Source: Variovorax beijingensis (GTDB lineage: Bacteria > Pseudomonadota > Gammaproteobacteria > Burkholderiales > Burkholderiaceae_C). Taken from it: a stretch of 64,000 nucleotides of DNA. The translations under genes were made by a program, and so were the position numbers. The stretch spans positions 1 to 64,000 of the forward strand of contig NZ_VIVL01000009.1 in NCBI RefSeq assembly GCF_007828835.1, written 5' to 3'. The notes under the pieces were generated by a model that saw only the letters and a program-made list of their open reading frames with translations, did not search any database and was not told the DNA's origin. Below, in pieces: positions 42,166 through 52,861 of the stretch (position 1 is the first letter of the stretch; the number at the start of each line of letters is the position of its first letter).

Positions 42166-43026
42166 ATGGCGTTTTTCAAGTTCCGCACGCGCGGCCCGCA
42201 AGGCAACGAAGGACGCAGCGCACCGGCCGCCGTCCCCGCGGAAAGTGTCGAAACCATGCGTCGCCGTGCGCGCCACCGGCTGGTGGGCGCGGCGGTCCTG
42301 GTGCTGCTTGGCGTGATCGGATTTCCGCTGCTGTTCGACACCCAGCCGCGCCCCATTGCGGTCGACATTCCGATCGAGATTCCCGATCGCAACAAGGTCA
42401 AGCCATTGCCGGTGCCCGCCACGCCTGCGCCCGCCGCACCGGCGACCGGCGCGGCCGACCCCGGCACCCGCGTGGCCACGGCACCGTCCGGGAGCGGCGG
42501 CATGATCACCGAGCGTGCCGACGGCACCGAAATCACCGACTCCGGCAAGCCGGCGGCCAGCACGCCTGCGGCCGAGACGCGGCCCGCGGCCGAAGCCAAG
42601 CCGGAGCGCAAGCCCGAGCCAAAACCCGAGCCGAAGCCGGAACCCAAACCCGAGCCGAAGCCCAAGCCGGAAGCCAAACCCGAACCCAAGCCCGCAGCCC
42701 CCAAGCCGGCCTCGGCCGACGACGGCAACCGCGCGCGCGCCCTGCTCGAAGGCAAGCCGTCCAACACCAGCACCAAGCCCGCCGCGTCCGAAGACGGCGG
42801 CCGCTTCGTGGTGCAGGTCGGCGCCTTTGCCGATGCCGACAAGGCCCGCGAAGTGCGGCAGAAACTCGAGAAGGCCGGTCTCAAGACCTATGTGCACGTG
42901 GCCAAGACGGCCGATGGCGAGCGCACGCGTGTGCGTGTCGGCCCGTTCGGCTCGCGTGCCGAGGCGGACAAGGCCGCCGAGAAGGTCAAGGGCTTGTCTT
43001 TGTCGGCCGCGATCCTCACGTTGTAG
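42166..43026 (+). CDS. SPOR-domain cell-division protein (DedD-like)
   Basis: A 286-residue bitopic inner-membrane protein: short cytoplasmic N-terminus, one transmembrane helix near 40-58 ('LVGAAVLVLLGVIGFPLLF'), a long periplasmic linker of repeated E-P-K-P units (about 145-180), and a C-terminal SPOR domain (about 205-283, 'FVVQVGAFADADKAREVRQK'). SPOR domains bind denuded glycan at the septum, and position between folC and cvpA is that of dedD. The charged linker repeats explain the repetitive DNA at 42600-42710. Confidence 0.9.
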   Translation: MAFFKFRTRGPQGNEGRSAPAAVPAESVETMRRRARHRLVGAAVLVLLGVIGFPLLFDTQPRPIAVDIPIEIPDRNKVKPLPVPATPAPAAPATGAADPGTRVATAPSGSGGMITERADGTEITDSGKPAASTPAAETRPAAEAKPERKPEPKPEPKPEPKPEPKPKPEAKPEPKPAAPKPASADDGNRARALLEGKPSNTSTKPAASEDGGRFVVQVGAFADADKAREVRQKLEKAGLKTYVHVAKTADGERTRVRVGPFGSRAEADKAAEKVKGLSLSAAILTL

Positions 43027-43044
43027 TAGCCATCGCCCGCCGCC

Positions 43045-43530
43045 GTGGCCCTGCTCGACTGGATTGCTGTCACGCTCGTTCTCGTGTCGATGCTGTTCGG
43101 CCTGGTGCGGGGCCTGGTGTTCGAGGTGATTTCGCTGGCGGGCTGGGTGGCTGCATTCATTGCCGCCCAGTGGCTGGCGTCGGATGTGGCGGCCTGGCTG
43201 CCCTTCGGCGACCCGCAGGCCACCTGGCGCTATCCGCTGGCCTTTGTGCTGGTGTTTGTTGGCGTGGTATTCGGCGTGGGCCTGGTGGCGGCGCTGACGC
43301 GCAAGCTGATTGCGGCTGTCGGCCTCAGGCCGGTGGACCGGATATTGGGTGGGGCCTTCGGAGCGGCGCGGGGCGTGGTTGCCCTGCTCGTGCTGGCGGT
43401 CATTGTTCATTTGCTGGCGTTGAGCGACAGTGCCTGGTGGCACGAATCGCACAGCGCCAATGTTCTCGATGCGGCATTGCAGGGCCTGAAACCCGCGCTG
43501 CCTGAAAAGTTGGCAAGCTACCTGCCCTGA
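43045..43530 (+). CDS. cvpA: CvpA family membrane protein
   Basis: A 161-residue protein with four hydrophobic helices starting 'ALLDWIAVTLVLVSMLFGLV', the CvpA pattern. In E. coli CvpA is needed for colicin V export and affects envelope homeostasis; its molecular activity is unclear. The GTG start at 43045 lies 18 bases after the SPOR gene, and purF begins 12 bases after the stop, so they are one operon. Confidence 0.92.
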   Translation: MALLDWIAVTLVLVSMLFGLVRGLVFEVISLAGWVAAFIAAQWLASDVAAWLPFGDPQATWRYPLAFVLVFVGVVFGVGLVAALTRKLIAAVGLRPVDRILGGAFGAARGVVALLVLAVIVHLLALSDSAWWHESHSANVLDAALQGLKPALPEKLASYLP

Positions 43531-43542
43531 GAGGAATCGTTC

Positions 43543-45045
<1,503 letters not shown>

Positions 45046-45056
45046 GAGCAGACGAA

Positions 45057-46283
45057 GTGACCGACGAAGAACGAACACTGCCGCCCGGGTTGCATCCGGA
45101 GACGCTCGCGCTGCGCACCGGGCTCGCGCCGAGCCAGTACGGCGAGCATTCCGACGCGCTTTTCCTGACCAGCGGCTTCGTACAGCCCGACGCCGAAACC
45201 TCGATGCGCCGTTTCGCTGGCACAGAGCCGGGCTTCACCTACTCGCGCACCTCGAATCCGACCGTGACCAGTTTCGAGCAGCGTATCGCGGCGCTCGAAG
45301 GTACGGAAGCGGCGATCGGCGCCTCCACCGGCATGGGCGCGATCCTCATGATGTGCATGGGCCTGCTCAAGGCCGGCGACCACGTGGTCTGCTCGCGCTC
45401 GGTGTTCGGCTCCACGCTGAACCTGTTCGGCAAGGAGTTCGCCAAGTTCGGCGTCGAGACCACCTTCGTGTCGCAGACCGACGTGGCCGAATGGCGCGCA
45501 GCCGTGAAGCCCAATACCAAGCTGCTGTTTGCCGAGACGCCGACCAACCCGCTGACCGAGGTCTGCGACATTCGCGCGCTGGCCGATGTGGCGCATGCGG
45601 CGGGCGCGCTGCTGGCGGTCGACAACTGCTTCTGCACGCCGATCCTGCAGCGTCCGGCGGCGCTGGGCGCCGATCTCGTCATCCACTCGGGCACCAAGCA
45701 CCTCGACGGCCAGGGCCGCGTGATGGCGGGCGCGATCTGCGGTCCCTCGAAGCTCATCGTCGACGTGTTCGGGCCCATTGTGCGCACCGCCGGCATGGCG
45801 CTGGCACCGTTCAATGCGTGGGTCGTGCTCAAGGGCATCGAGACGCTCGGCATCCGCATGAGGGCGCATTGCGCGAACGCGATGGACATTGCTCAATGGC
45901 TCGAGAAGCAGCCGGGCATCGCACGCGTCTACTACCCCGGGCTCGCCTCGCATGCGCAGCACGAACTGGCGATGCAGCAGCAGTCGGGGCAGGGCGGCGC
46001 GGTGGTGTCGTTCGACGTGGTCGGCGACTCGCCAGAGATGGCGCGCGCCAATGCCTTCCATGTCATGAACAGCACGCGCGTGGTGAGCCTTGCCACCAAC
46101 CTCGGCGACGTGAAGACCATCATCACGCACCCGGGCACCACCTCGCATGGCCGCCTCACCGAGGCGCAGCGCCAGGCGGCTGGCATCGGCCAGGGGCTGA
46201 TCCGCCTCGCGGTCGGCCTCGAGCACGCCGACGACATCAAGGCCGACATTGCGCGCGGTCTGAGCACCCTGAATCCACGATAA
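45057..46283 (+). CDS. metZ: O-succinylhomoserine sulfhydrylase
   Basis: A 408-residue PLP enzyme converting O-succinylhomoserine and sulfide to homocysteine in methionine synthesis. PLP-binding Lys lies in 'VIHSGTKHLDGQGRVMAG'; 'FTYSRTSNPT' and 'ETPTNPLTEVCDI' are Cys/Met-metabolism motifs, and the Gln/Gly after the Lys fits MetZ rather than MetB. Two GTG starts exist (45042, 45057); 45057 gives the more usual N-terminus. It is a separate function from purF but follows it by 11 bases. Confidence 0.9.
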   Translation: MTDEERTLPPGLHPETLALRTGLAPSQYGEHSDALFLTSGFVQPDAETSMRRFAGTEPGFTYSRTSNPTVTSFEQRIAALEGTEAAIGASTGMGAILMMCMGLLKAGDHVVCSRSVFGSTLNLFGKEFAKFGVETTFVSQTDVAEWRAAVKPNTKLLFAETPTNPLTEVCDIRALADVAHAAGALLAVDNCFCTPILQRPAALGADLVIHSGTKHLDGQGRVMAGAICGPSKLIVDVFGPIVRTAGMALAPFNAWVVLKGIETLGIRMRAHCANAMDIAQWLEKQPGIARVYYPGLASHAQHELAMQQQSGQGGAVVSFDVVGDSPEMARANAFHVMNSTRVVSLATNLGDVKTIITHPGTTSHGRLTEAQRQAAGIGQGLIRLAVGLEHADDIKADIARGLSTLNPR

Positions 46284-46287
46284 CGAA

Positions 46288-47676
46288 ATGACCGGCAAAG
46301 TTCGCACCCGCATCGCTCCGTCTCCCACCGGCTTCCTCCACCTGGGCACGGCACGCACCGCGCTCTACTCATGGGCCTATGCGCGCCACCATGGCGGCGA
46401 GTTCGTGCTGCGCATCGAGGACACCGACGTGGCCCGCTCCACGCAGGACTCGACCGACCAGATCCTCGCCTCGATGCACTGGCTCGGCCTGGACTACGAC
46501 GAAGGCCCGATCTACCAGATGCAGCGCCTCGAGCGCTACCGCGAAGTCATCGCGCAGATGCTCGCGGCCGGCACGGCCTACCACTGCTACTGCACGCCGG
46601 CCGAGCTCGACGAGATGCGCGAGGCGCAGCGCGCGCGCGGCGAGAAGACGCTGTACGACCGCCGCTGGCGCCCCGAGCCCGGCAAGGTGCTGCCGCCCGT
46701 GCCAGAAGGCGTGCCGCCCGTGGTGCGCTTTTGCAACCCGCCCGAAGGCGACGTGAGCTGGAACGACCTCGTCAAGGGCGAGATCACCATCAACAACCGC
46801 GAGATCGACGACCTCATCATCCTGCGGCCCGACGGTGTGCCCACCTACAACTTCGCGGTGGTGGTCGACGACTGGGACATGGCCATCACGCATGTGTTCC
46901 GCGGCGACGAGCACATCAACAACACGCCGTGGCAGATCAACATCTTCCGCGCGCTTGGTGCGCCGCTGCCTGCGTTCGGCCATGTGCCGGTCATCCTGGG
47001 CGACGATGGGCAGAAGCTCTCCAAGCGCCGCGGCGCGGTGAGCGTCACCGCCTATGAAGAGAACGGCTACCTGCCCGAGGCCATGCTCAACTACCTTGCG
47101 CGCCTGGGCTGGAGCCACGGTGACGACGAGCTCTTCACGCGCGAGCAGATGGTGAGCTGGTTCGACGGCTCGCACCTTTCGAAGAGCCCCGCGCAATGGG
47201 ACGCCGCGAAGCTCGCATGGGTCAACGCGCAGTACATCAAGGCCAAGGCCGACGCGGAGCTCGCGCCGCTGGTGGCCGCGCAGCTGAAAAAGCGCGGCAT
47301 CGAGGCCGACGATCGCCTGCCCGCCATCTGCGCGCTTTTCAAGGACCGCTGCGAAACCACGGTCGCGCTGGCCGACTGGGCCGCCGCGTTCTACGCGGAC
47401 GTGACGCCGGGCGAAGCCGACCTCGCGCAGCACGTGACCGATGCGGTGAAGCCCGTCATCGCCGCGCTCGCCGAGAAGCTCGCGAGCGTTGCGTGGGAAA
47501 AAGCTTCGATCGCTGCGGCCATCAAGGAAGTTTTGGCCGCGCATTCGGTGAAAATGCCCGTGTTGGCCATGCCGGTTCGCGTCCTCGTGATGGGAACACC
47601 GCAGACGCCATCCCTCGATTCGGTGCTCGCAATCTTTTCTCGTGAAAAAGTTGTCGAGCGTTTGAAAAGGGCCTGA
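46288..47676 (+). CDS. gltX: Glutamyl-tRNA synthetase
   Basis: A 462-residue class I synthetase charging tRNA-Glu. HIGH-type motif 'APSPTGFLHLGTARTAL' and KMSKS-type 'DGQKLSKRRGAVSV' are present, with the anticodon-binding domain at the C-terminus. Four bases after metZ, and directly followed by a tRNA cluster that includes tRNA-Glu, its own substrate. Confidence 0.97.
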   Translation: MTGKVRTRIAPSPTGFLHLGTARTALYSWAYARHHGGEFVLRIEDTDVARSTQDSTDQILASMHWLGLDYDEGPIYQMQRLERYREVIAQMLAAGTAYHCYCTPAELDEMREAQRARGEKTLYDRRWRPEPGKVLPPVPEGVPPVVRFCNPPEGDVSWNDLVKGEITINNREIDDLIILRPDGVPTYNFAVVVDDWDMAITHVFRGDEHINNTPWQINIFRALGAPLPAFGHVPVILGDDGQKLSKRRGAVSVTAYEENGYLPEAMLNYLARLGWSHGDDELFTREQMVSWFDGSHLSKSPAQWDAAKLAWVNAQYIKAKADAELAPLVAAQLKKRGIEADDRLPAICALFKDRCETTVALADWAAAFYADVTPGEADLAQHVTDAVKPVIAALAEKLASVAWEKASIAAAIKEVLAAHSVKMPVLAMPVRVLVMGTPQTPSLDSVLAIFSREKVVERLKRA

Positions 47677-47692
47677 TTTTTCGGTCTATAAT
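47662..47692 (+). promoter_or_regulatory. Probable promoter of the tRNA-Ala/Glu/Asp cluster
   Basis: TATAAT at 47687-47692 is a perfect -10 element, with TTGAAA at 47662-47667 as a possible -35 (19-base spacing). It straddles the gltX stop and lies about 57 bases upstream of the first tRNA, consistent with a strong stable-RNA promoter. Confidence 0.65.
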
Positions 47693-47748
47693 TTGAGGCT
47701 CGACAGCGACGCAGGGTGATTCTGAAAAGAAAAGCCTGAAAGTCAAAT

Positions 47749-47824
<76 letters not shown>

Positions 47825-47876
47825 TCAAAAGTGTCGAGAAGATAAGTGCTGATCGCAGCACGGTTCCTAAGGTTTT

Positions 47877-47952
47877 GACCCTATCGTCTAGAGGCCTAGG
47901 ACACCACCCTTTCACGGTGGCTACCGGGGTTCGAATCCCCGTAGGGTCGCCA
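47877..47952 (+). tRNA. tRNA-Glu (anticodon TTC)
   Basis: A 76-base cloverleaf with acceptor GACCCTA, anticodon loop CTTTCAC in a CCACC/GGTGG stem, T loop TTCGAAT and encoded CCA. It lies just after gltX, whose product charges it. Confidence 0.95.
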
Positions 47953-48021
47953 GTTTCGCGCAAGTGAAGCAGGCACAAGTCGTCAGCACTTGGCTCCGCA
48001 AGGAGTGAACGTTGTCTACCA

Positions 48022-48098
48022 GGAGTGGTAGTTCAGTTGGTTAGAATACCGGCCTGTCACGCCGGGGGTCGCGGGTTCGAGTCCCGTCCACTCCGCCA
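48022..48098 (+). tRNA. tRNA-Asp (anticodon GTC)
   Basis: A 77-base cloverleaf with acceptor GGAGTGG, anticodon loop CTGTCAC in a CCGGC/GCCGG stem, T loop TTCGAGT and encoded CCA. Last of the cluster, followed by a strong terminator. Confidence 0.95.
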
Positions 48099-48107
48099 GT
48101 CAAAGAG

Positions 48108-48140
48108 CGGGTTGCATCAGAAATGGTGCAACCCGTTTTT
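48108..48140 (+). terminator. Intrinsic terminator of the tRNA cluster
   Basis: CGGGTTGCATCA and TGGTGCAACCCG form a 12-pair stem (one G-T) around a GAAA tetraloop, followed by TTTTT (48136-48140). It lies ten bases past tRNA-Asp. Confidence 0.92.
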
Positions 48141-48157
48141 CTTTGGGCTTCTTCGCG

Positions 48158-49396
48158 CTATGCGTACGAGCGCTTGATGCCGCCGGGAGCCGAATCCCGG
48201 CTCCCACCCAGTCTCGCCTGCAGGAGGGCCAGGAGCGCGAGCACCGGCAGGGCCAGTTCCAGGATTTCCTCGAAGCTGAGCATCAGGTAGCTGCGAAAGG
48301 CCGCTGCTGAAGAGCCGGCGGTGAACAGGTCTGGGTGCTGTCCTGCGAGGAAAGCGGGCAGCTGATCGAGGATGATCGCAGCCCCGATGACCGCGACGAA
48401 GGTCAGCGAGGTCGTGGCTTCGGGCCGCCATTGCCGCCAGGCGCGCATCGCACGGCTTGCGGACCAGGCGCGTCCGGCCAGCCACCCGGCTGCAATGGCG
48501 ACGGGCGCGAGGGCGGCCATTGCCGCAAGAACGTGCGAGCGCGGTGCTTCCAGCAAGCTGGTGCCCCAATGCGCCAGATGCCAATCCGCCTCCCGGGCAG
48601 CGAACGCAAGAAGCAGGACGCAGATGGCCACGCGGTCCGGCCGCGAGAGAAACGCCACGCGAACCATCAAGACGCACAGCACCGCGGCCAGGTGCAGGAG
48701 AACCGTGCTTTTCTCGACGGGCCCGTTTTCCTCCAGCACCGCCGGTCCGATCGCCTGCGGCGTGTTCAGGCCGACCCAGGCAGCGGCGAAGACGAACACC
48801 AGCACCAGGCATGGCCCGGCCCTGCCGTCGGCCAGGACGCGCAACGGCCGCGCCAGGGTTGCTGCAACGTGGGGAGCGAGCTTGGGCGCAATCGCCTGCA
48901 TCGCAAACAGCGCCGCGGCAATGGCCGCACCCAGCAGCGCACCTGCCGCGACATCGAACGGAAAATGAATGCCGACATGGATGCGAGCCCAGCCCGTGGC
49001 CACGGCCGCGCCAAGAGTGACGAGCCCGACGTCGCGCGTCGAGCGCTGCCGCAGCAGCATGAAGGCCATGGTGAACATCACCGAGGCATGCGTGCTGGGC
49101 AGCCCCGCGCGCAGGCCGTGGGGAACGTGCGCAGGGCTCAGCCCCATCATGAAGGGACGGGGCATGCCCACGGAGGCAGCGATCTCCTGCGAGATCAGTG
49201 AAGCCGCACCGCCGGCGGCCAGCACCGCCAGCACGCAAGGCCGCTGCGCGACCCGCCGCCACGCGACCCAGGCAAGAACCACTGCACACGCCCACGACGA
49301 ACCCAGCGCGATGGCCGACGCCAGCTGAAGCATTGCGGGCGAGGGAGCGAAGCCCGCCGCAAGTGCATCGAAGAGTGCGAGATTCAGCGGATGCAT
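48158..49396 (-). CDS. PAP2-family phosphatase fused to a membrane domain
   Basis: A 412-residue integral membrane protein. The first 180 residues carry a type 2 phosphatidic acid phosphatase site: 'GMPRPFMMG', 'LPSTHASVMF' and 'ARIHVGIHFPFDV' match C1-C3 motifs, although the first lacks the usual Lys spacing. This domain usually dephosphorylates undecaprenyl-PP or other lipid phosphates at the outer face of the inner membrane. The remaining 230 residues are further hydrophobic helices, which most PAP2 proteins lack. Lipid substrate is inferred. Confidence 0.8.
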   Translation of the reverse strand: MHPLNLALFDALAAGFAPSPAMLQLASAIALGSSWACAVVLAWVAWRRVAQRPCVLAVLAAGGAASLISQEIAASVGMPRPFMMGLSPAHVPHGLRAGLPSTHASVMFTMAFMLLRQRSTRDVGLVTLGAAVATGWARIHVGIHFPFDVAAGALLGAAIAAALFAMQAIAPKLAPHVAATLARPLRVLADGRAGPCLVLVFVFAAAWVGLNTPQAIGPAVLEENGPVEKSTVLLHLAAVLCVLMVRVAFLSRPDRVAICVLLLAFAAREADWHLAHWGTSLLEAPRSHVLAAMAALAPVAIAAGWLAGRAWSASRAMRAWRQWRPEATTSLTFVAVIGAAIILDQLPAFLAGQHPDLFTAGSSAAAFRSYLMLSFEEILELALPVLALLALLQARLGGSRDSAPGGIKRSYA

Positions 49397-49507
49397 CCTT
49401 TTTGATTCACTTTCCTTGCGGGTTCGGGTCGTCCACGCGAACGACGTGGCTGCATCGTAAAACGAGCTTCGCCACGCGGCTATGACACAACACTTCTTCG
49501 GTCTCGA

Positions 49508-50803
49508 TCAATCGATGCGGTCGACGCCGCACCAGCGCGCCATGAACACCGCCAGCACGGCGCTCACCTGCACCAGGCTGTCGATGGAAACCCACTCGTC
49601 GATGCCGTGGATGCTGGAGCCCGTGGGGCCATAGCAGACCGCGGGCGTCTGCCCATAGATGTTGAAGAACTTCGCGTCCGTCGTGCCCGTGAAGGCCGTG
49701 GGTTCGAGTGCCTGCCCGACGATGTCCTGGTGGCACTTCGAGAGCTCGGTGACGATCGGCGAATCCAGGTCGAGGTCGAAGCCGTCGGCCTGGAAGCCTT
49801 CGTAGATCAGCCGGTAGCGCAGGCTCTCGCGAGCCGGATGCGCGGCGTAGGCGGCAGCCAGCACGGCCTCGACTTCGGCCTTGGCGCGGGCCACGTTCAT
49901 GTCGGGATAAAAGCCGATGCGGATGTTGCTGCGGCATGCCGAGGGCACCGACGAAGCCCATTCGCCGCCCTGGATCTTCCCGAGGTTGAAGTTGATCGGA
50001 TGCGCGTGATGCGCGTAGCTGCGATAGCGATTGGCAGGCTCGTTCCAGCGCTGCTCGAGCTTCTTGAGTTCCGAGAAAAGGTACAGCGAGAAGTCGATTG
50101 CGCCGACACCGGTCTGGGCCACCGAGGCGTGCACCGGCTTGCCCAGCACCTCGAGCGCGAACCACAGCACGCCCATCTGGCAGGTCATCACGCCGCCGAG
50201 CGGCTCGGGGATGATGGCCGCGTCGGCACGGTAGCCCTCGACCAGACAGGCCAGCGCGCCGTTGCCCGTGCACTCCTCTTCCACCACCGACTGAAAGTAC
50301 ACCGGCGATGCCGGTTCGAGCCCGAGCGATTGCAGCGCCGCATACGCCATCGTGTAGGCCGCAATGCCGGCCTTCATGTCGGCTGCGCCGCGGCCGTAGA
50401 GCCGGTCGCCCTCGATCACGGGTTGGAAAGGCGGGTGCGTCCAGAGCAGCTCGGCGCCGGTCGGCACCACGTCGATGTGGCCGTTGAAGATCAGCGAGCG
50501 GCCCTTCTGCGGCCCGCGGGGCTGATGAATGCCCACCACGTTGGTGCGCCCTTCGTACGAGGCGATGGAGGGCGAGTAGCCCGGATGCCGGCGGATCTTT
50601 TGCTCGTCGATCTCGAACTGGTGGACGCGCAGGCCCAGCTTCGCGAAGGACTGGGCCATGAAGGCCTGTGCATCTTGCTCGTGCCCCAGCAGCGAAGGAT
50701 GCGCAACGAGCTGCTCGAGCATTCGAACGGCCGGCGCGCGCAGCGCGTGGGCGGCCTCCACGATGGCGGCTTCGCTGATCCGGTCTTCGGCGGGCTGGGG
50801 CAT
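49508..50803 (-). CDS. M20-family metallopeptidase (ArgE/DapE type)
   Basis: A 431-residue dizinc amidohydrolase/deacylase. Metal ligands are visible in 'IFNGHIDVVPTG', 'YGRGAADMKAG' and 'VVEEECTGNG', and 'EPLGG' follows. The family removes N-acyl groups from amino acids or dipeptides, such as acetylornithine or succinyl-diaminopimelate; the specific substrate is not given by context here, as no arg or dap gene is adjacent. The start is uncertain: 50803 gives family length, 50884 adds 27 residues. Confidence 0.82.
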   Translation of the reverse strand: MPQPAEDRISEAAIVEAAHALRAPAVRMLEQLVAHPSLLGHEQDAQAFMAQSFAKLGLRVHQFEIDEQKIRRHPGYSPSIASYEGRTNVVGIHQPRGPQKGRSLIFNGHIDVVPTGAELLWTHPPFQPVIEGDRLYGRGAADMKAGIAAYTMAYAALQSLGLEPASPVYFQSVVEEECTGNGALACLVEGYRADAAIIPEPLGGVMTCQMGVLWFALEVLGKPVHASVAQTGVGAIDFSLYLFSELKKLEQRWNEPANRYRSYAHHAHPINFNLGKIQGGEWASSVPSACRSNIRIGFYPDMNVARAKAEVEAVLAAAYAAHPARESLRYRLIYEGFQADGFDLDLDSPIVTELSKCHQDIVGQALEPTAFTGTTDAKFFNIYGQTPAVCYGPTGSSIHGIDEWVSIDSLVQVSAVLAVFMARWCGVDRID

Positions 50804-51137
50804 GGCGTCGGGGCCGCCTGCGTTGGCGGCGCTGGAAGAAGGAGCTTCATTCTTCCACGCCGCGCAGGCGCGTGACGGAACCATGTTGGCTGCGCCCTGG
50901 TAATTCTCGCGCGCATGGCCAGGCGGCGCCCAAGGGCTCCAGCCGCCAATCGGCCCAGTCATGGGGCGGCCGATCGGGCCCATCGTTCCTGGATGGCTCG
51001 ACTTCGCGTAGGCCGTTTTCCCAAGTCGGCTTCAGCGGTATTTTGCGGTCTTAGCATGAGTGTTCGAACAGGCTGCCGAGGCCGCGAAAGAAAGCGCCTC
51101 GGCCTTTCCATCGTTCCAGCCAGCAAAGGAGAGCGTC

Positions 51138-51722
51138 ATGCGATCCATCCAGTTCCGAAGCCTTGCGCTTGCGTGTGCCGTTGCAGTGGGCGGTGCCGCG
51201 GTGGTGGGCTGCACCACCACGCGGCCCCAGGACCAGGCCAGCAGCGCTTCCACGCGTGCATCGATCGATGCCCAGGTCGACGCCGCATTGTCCAAGTTGT
51301 ACGACACGGTCAAGGGCTCGCGCGAGGTTGTTTCCTCATCCAGCGGCGTGCTGGTGTTTCCCGCCGTGGTCGGCGCCAGCATGGGCATCGGCGCCGAATA
51401 CGGCCGGGGCGCGCTGCGCGTGAACGGCCGCACGCAGGCCTACTACAGCACCACCGCCGGCTCGATCGGCTTCCAGGCCGGCGCCCAGTCGAAGGCCGTG
51501 ATCTACGTGTTCACCACGCAGGCCGCGCTCGACAAGTTCCGCAACAGCAAGGGATGGACGGCCGGGGCCGATGCCACCGTGGCCGCCGCAACCATGGGCG
51601 CGAACGGCAGCATCGACACCAACACGCTGCGCCAGCCGGTGGTCGGCTTCGTCTTGACCAATGTGGGGCTGGAAGCGGGCGTTTCGCTGTCGGGCGCGAA
51701 GATCACCGAGATCCGGCTGTAG
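51138..51722 (+). CDS. YSC84/SYLF-domain lipoprotein
   Basis: A 194-residue lipoprotein: signal peptide with lipobox 'AAVVGC' (Cys at about 25), then a SYLF (YSC84) domain, with 'GVLVFPAVVGASMGIGAEYGR' and 'AQSKAVIYVFTTQAALDKF' typical. SYLF domains bind phosphoinositides in eukaryotes; the bacterial role is unknown but lies in the envelope. AAAGGAG precedes the start. Its 3' end overlaps that of the convergent ParB-like gene by 20 bases. Confidence 0.85.
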   Translation: MRSIQFRSLALACAVAVGGAAVVGCTTTRPQDQASSASTRASIDAQVDAALSKLYDTVKGSREVVSSSSGVLVFPAVVGASMGIGAEYGRGALRVNGRTQAYYSTTAGSIGFQAGAQSKAVIYVFTTQAALDKFRNSKGWTAGADATVAAATMGANGSIDTNTLRQPVVGFVLTNVGLEAGVSLSGAKITEIRL

Positions 51723-52557
51723 CCAGCTGCGCCTGCAGTTCGGCGACTTGCTGGCGCAGGCCCTCGTTCTCGGCCGTGAGTTCGGCTACGCGCTGTTCCA
51801 GCAGCTGAACAGTGTCGGGCTGCCTGGCGGATGGATCGGCCGGATCCGATTCGGCCGACTCCTCGCGCGGCTTGCGCTTGGCCTCGCGAACCCGCTTGGC
51901 GGCCTGCCTGAGTTCGTCCTTGCCCGCATTCGCCGCCGACACCTGCTCTTCGGCAGGCAGGCTCGCCACGGCCGCCGCCGTGTTGATGGAGATCACGCCC
52001 GACTTCACGGCCGCCACCAGTTCAGGCGCGGCCTGCTTCTGGATCTTCTCGATCATCACGACCTGGTTGCTGCTCAGCCGCGCGGCCCTCGCGATGGCTT
52101 CGCGGCTGCTCAAGGGGGCAGGCGGGGGCAGGACCGCGGCGCTGCCGGCAGACGCCTCGGCAGCGGGCGCATCGGCATCGAAGGGCGCGCCGTCGCCGTC
52201 CGACGGCGCCGTCTCGGCCAAGGCGCGCGCACGGCGCTCGTCGACGATGTCTTTCTTCCTGAGTGCCAGCACGCCGCGCAGGAAGTCCGAGATGCTGCGC
52301 CGCCCGAGGTGCTGGTCGATCATCCACAGGTGCACGTCCTCGATGGTCTTGAAGCGCGTGTTCTGCACCGTCTGGAACGGCAGCCCGTGCTTCTGGCAGA
52401 TGCCATAGCGGTTGTGGCCGTCCACCAGCACGTCGCCCCACAGCACCAGTGCGTCGCGGCAGCCTTCGGTGAGGATGCTGCGTTCCAGCGCCTCGTGCTC
52501 CTCCGGAGTCAATGGATCGATATAGGCTTTGAGTTCTTCGTTGACGACGATGTTCAT
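51703..52557 (-). CDS. ParB-N-domain protein
   Basis: A 284-residue protein. Residues 1-90 are a ParB/Srx-like N-terminal domain ('LVDGHNRYGICQKHGLPF' is the phosphate-binding G-H-N-R motif). Residues 90-120 are helical. An Ala/Pro-rich linker leads to 'SREAIARAARLSSNQVVMIE', a possible helix-turn-helix, and the C-terminus is a coiled coil ('LLEQRVAELTAENEGLRQQV'). No parA partner is adjacent, so it is probably a regulator or DNA-modification-linked protein rather than a partition factor. ParB-N domains can hydrolyse CTP; this is not shown here. Confidence 0.75.
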   Translation of the reverse strand: MNIVVNEELKAYIDPLTPEEHEALERSILTEGCRDALVLWGDVLVDGHNRYGICQKHGLPFQTVQNTRFKTIEDVHLWMIDQHLGRRSISDFLRGVLALRKKDIVDERRARALAETAPSDGDGAPFDADAPAAEASAGSAAVLPPPAPLSSREAIARAARLSSNQVVMIEKIQKQAAPELVAAVKSGVISINTAAAVASLPAEEQVSAANAGKDELRQAAKRVREAKRKPREESAESDPADPSARQPDTVQLLEQRVAELTAENEGLRQQVAELQAQLATAGSR

Positions 52558-52861
52558 GGGGCAGGGATCGGGGAAAGGGGCGGAATTCTAGTTGCGCGGT
52601 GGACCCGATCATCCTGCCGTCATGCAGGCGCTCCACCATCGATGAGCGGACCGGCCGATTTCCGGCGCTCGCCTGTCTCGCTTTTGCGTGCTCAAACGTC
52701 TAACGGATATGGGACACGAAGAGGGCGGGATATCGGGTTTTTTTGTACCCACAAGTAGTAATAGTTCTCATTTGCATTGAATACTTCAGGAGTAGCGCCT
52801 TCATGTTCACCTGTCTGCATCCTCGCCGACGTTCTCTTGGGCGATCCGTGCCCCGCCTCGC
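52558..52861. other. Control region of the siderophore sigma factor
   Basis: A 304-base gap between the divergent ParB-like and sigma-factor genes. Apart from the Fur box at 52759-52779 it holds no gene. The stretch around 52736-52790 is clearly AT-richer than its flanks, as is usual of an iron-regulated promoter. Confidence 0.6.
52759..52779 (+). promoter_or_regulatory. Fur box upstream of the sigma factor
   Basis: TAATAGTTCTCATTTGCATT, read on the other strand AATGCAAATGAGAACTATTA, matches the betaproteobacterial ferric-uptake-regulator operator pattern of A/T-rich hexamers around GAGAA. It lies about 80-100 bases before the ECF sigma gene, so iron repression of the whole cluster through sigma synthesis is expected. 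Confidence 0.75.

Noticed and set aside
42600..42710. Minisatellite-like repeat
   Set aside because: It encodes E-P-K-P repeats of the SPOR-protein linker; codon-level repetition explains it.
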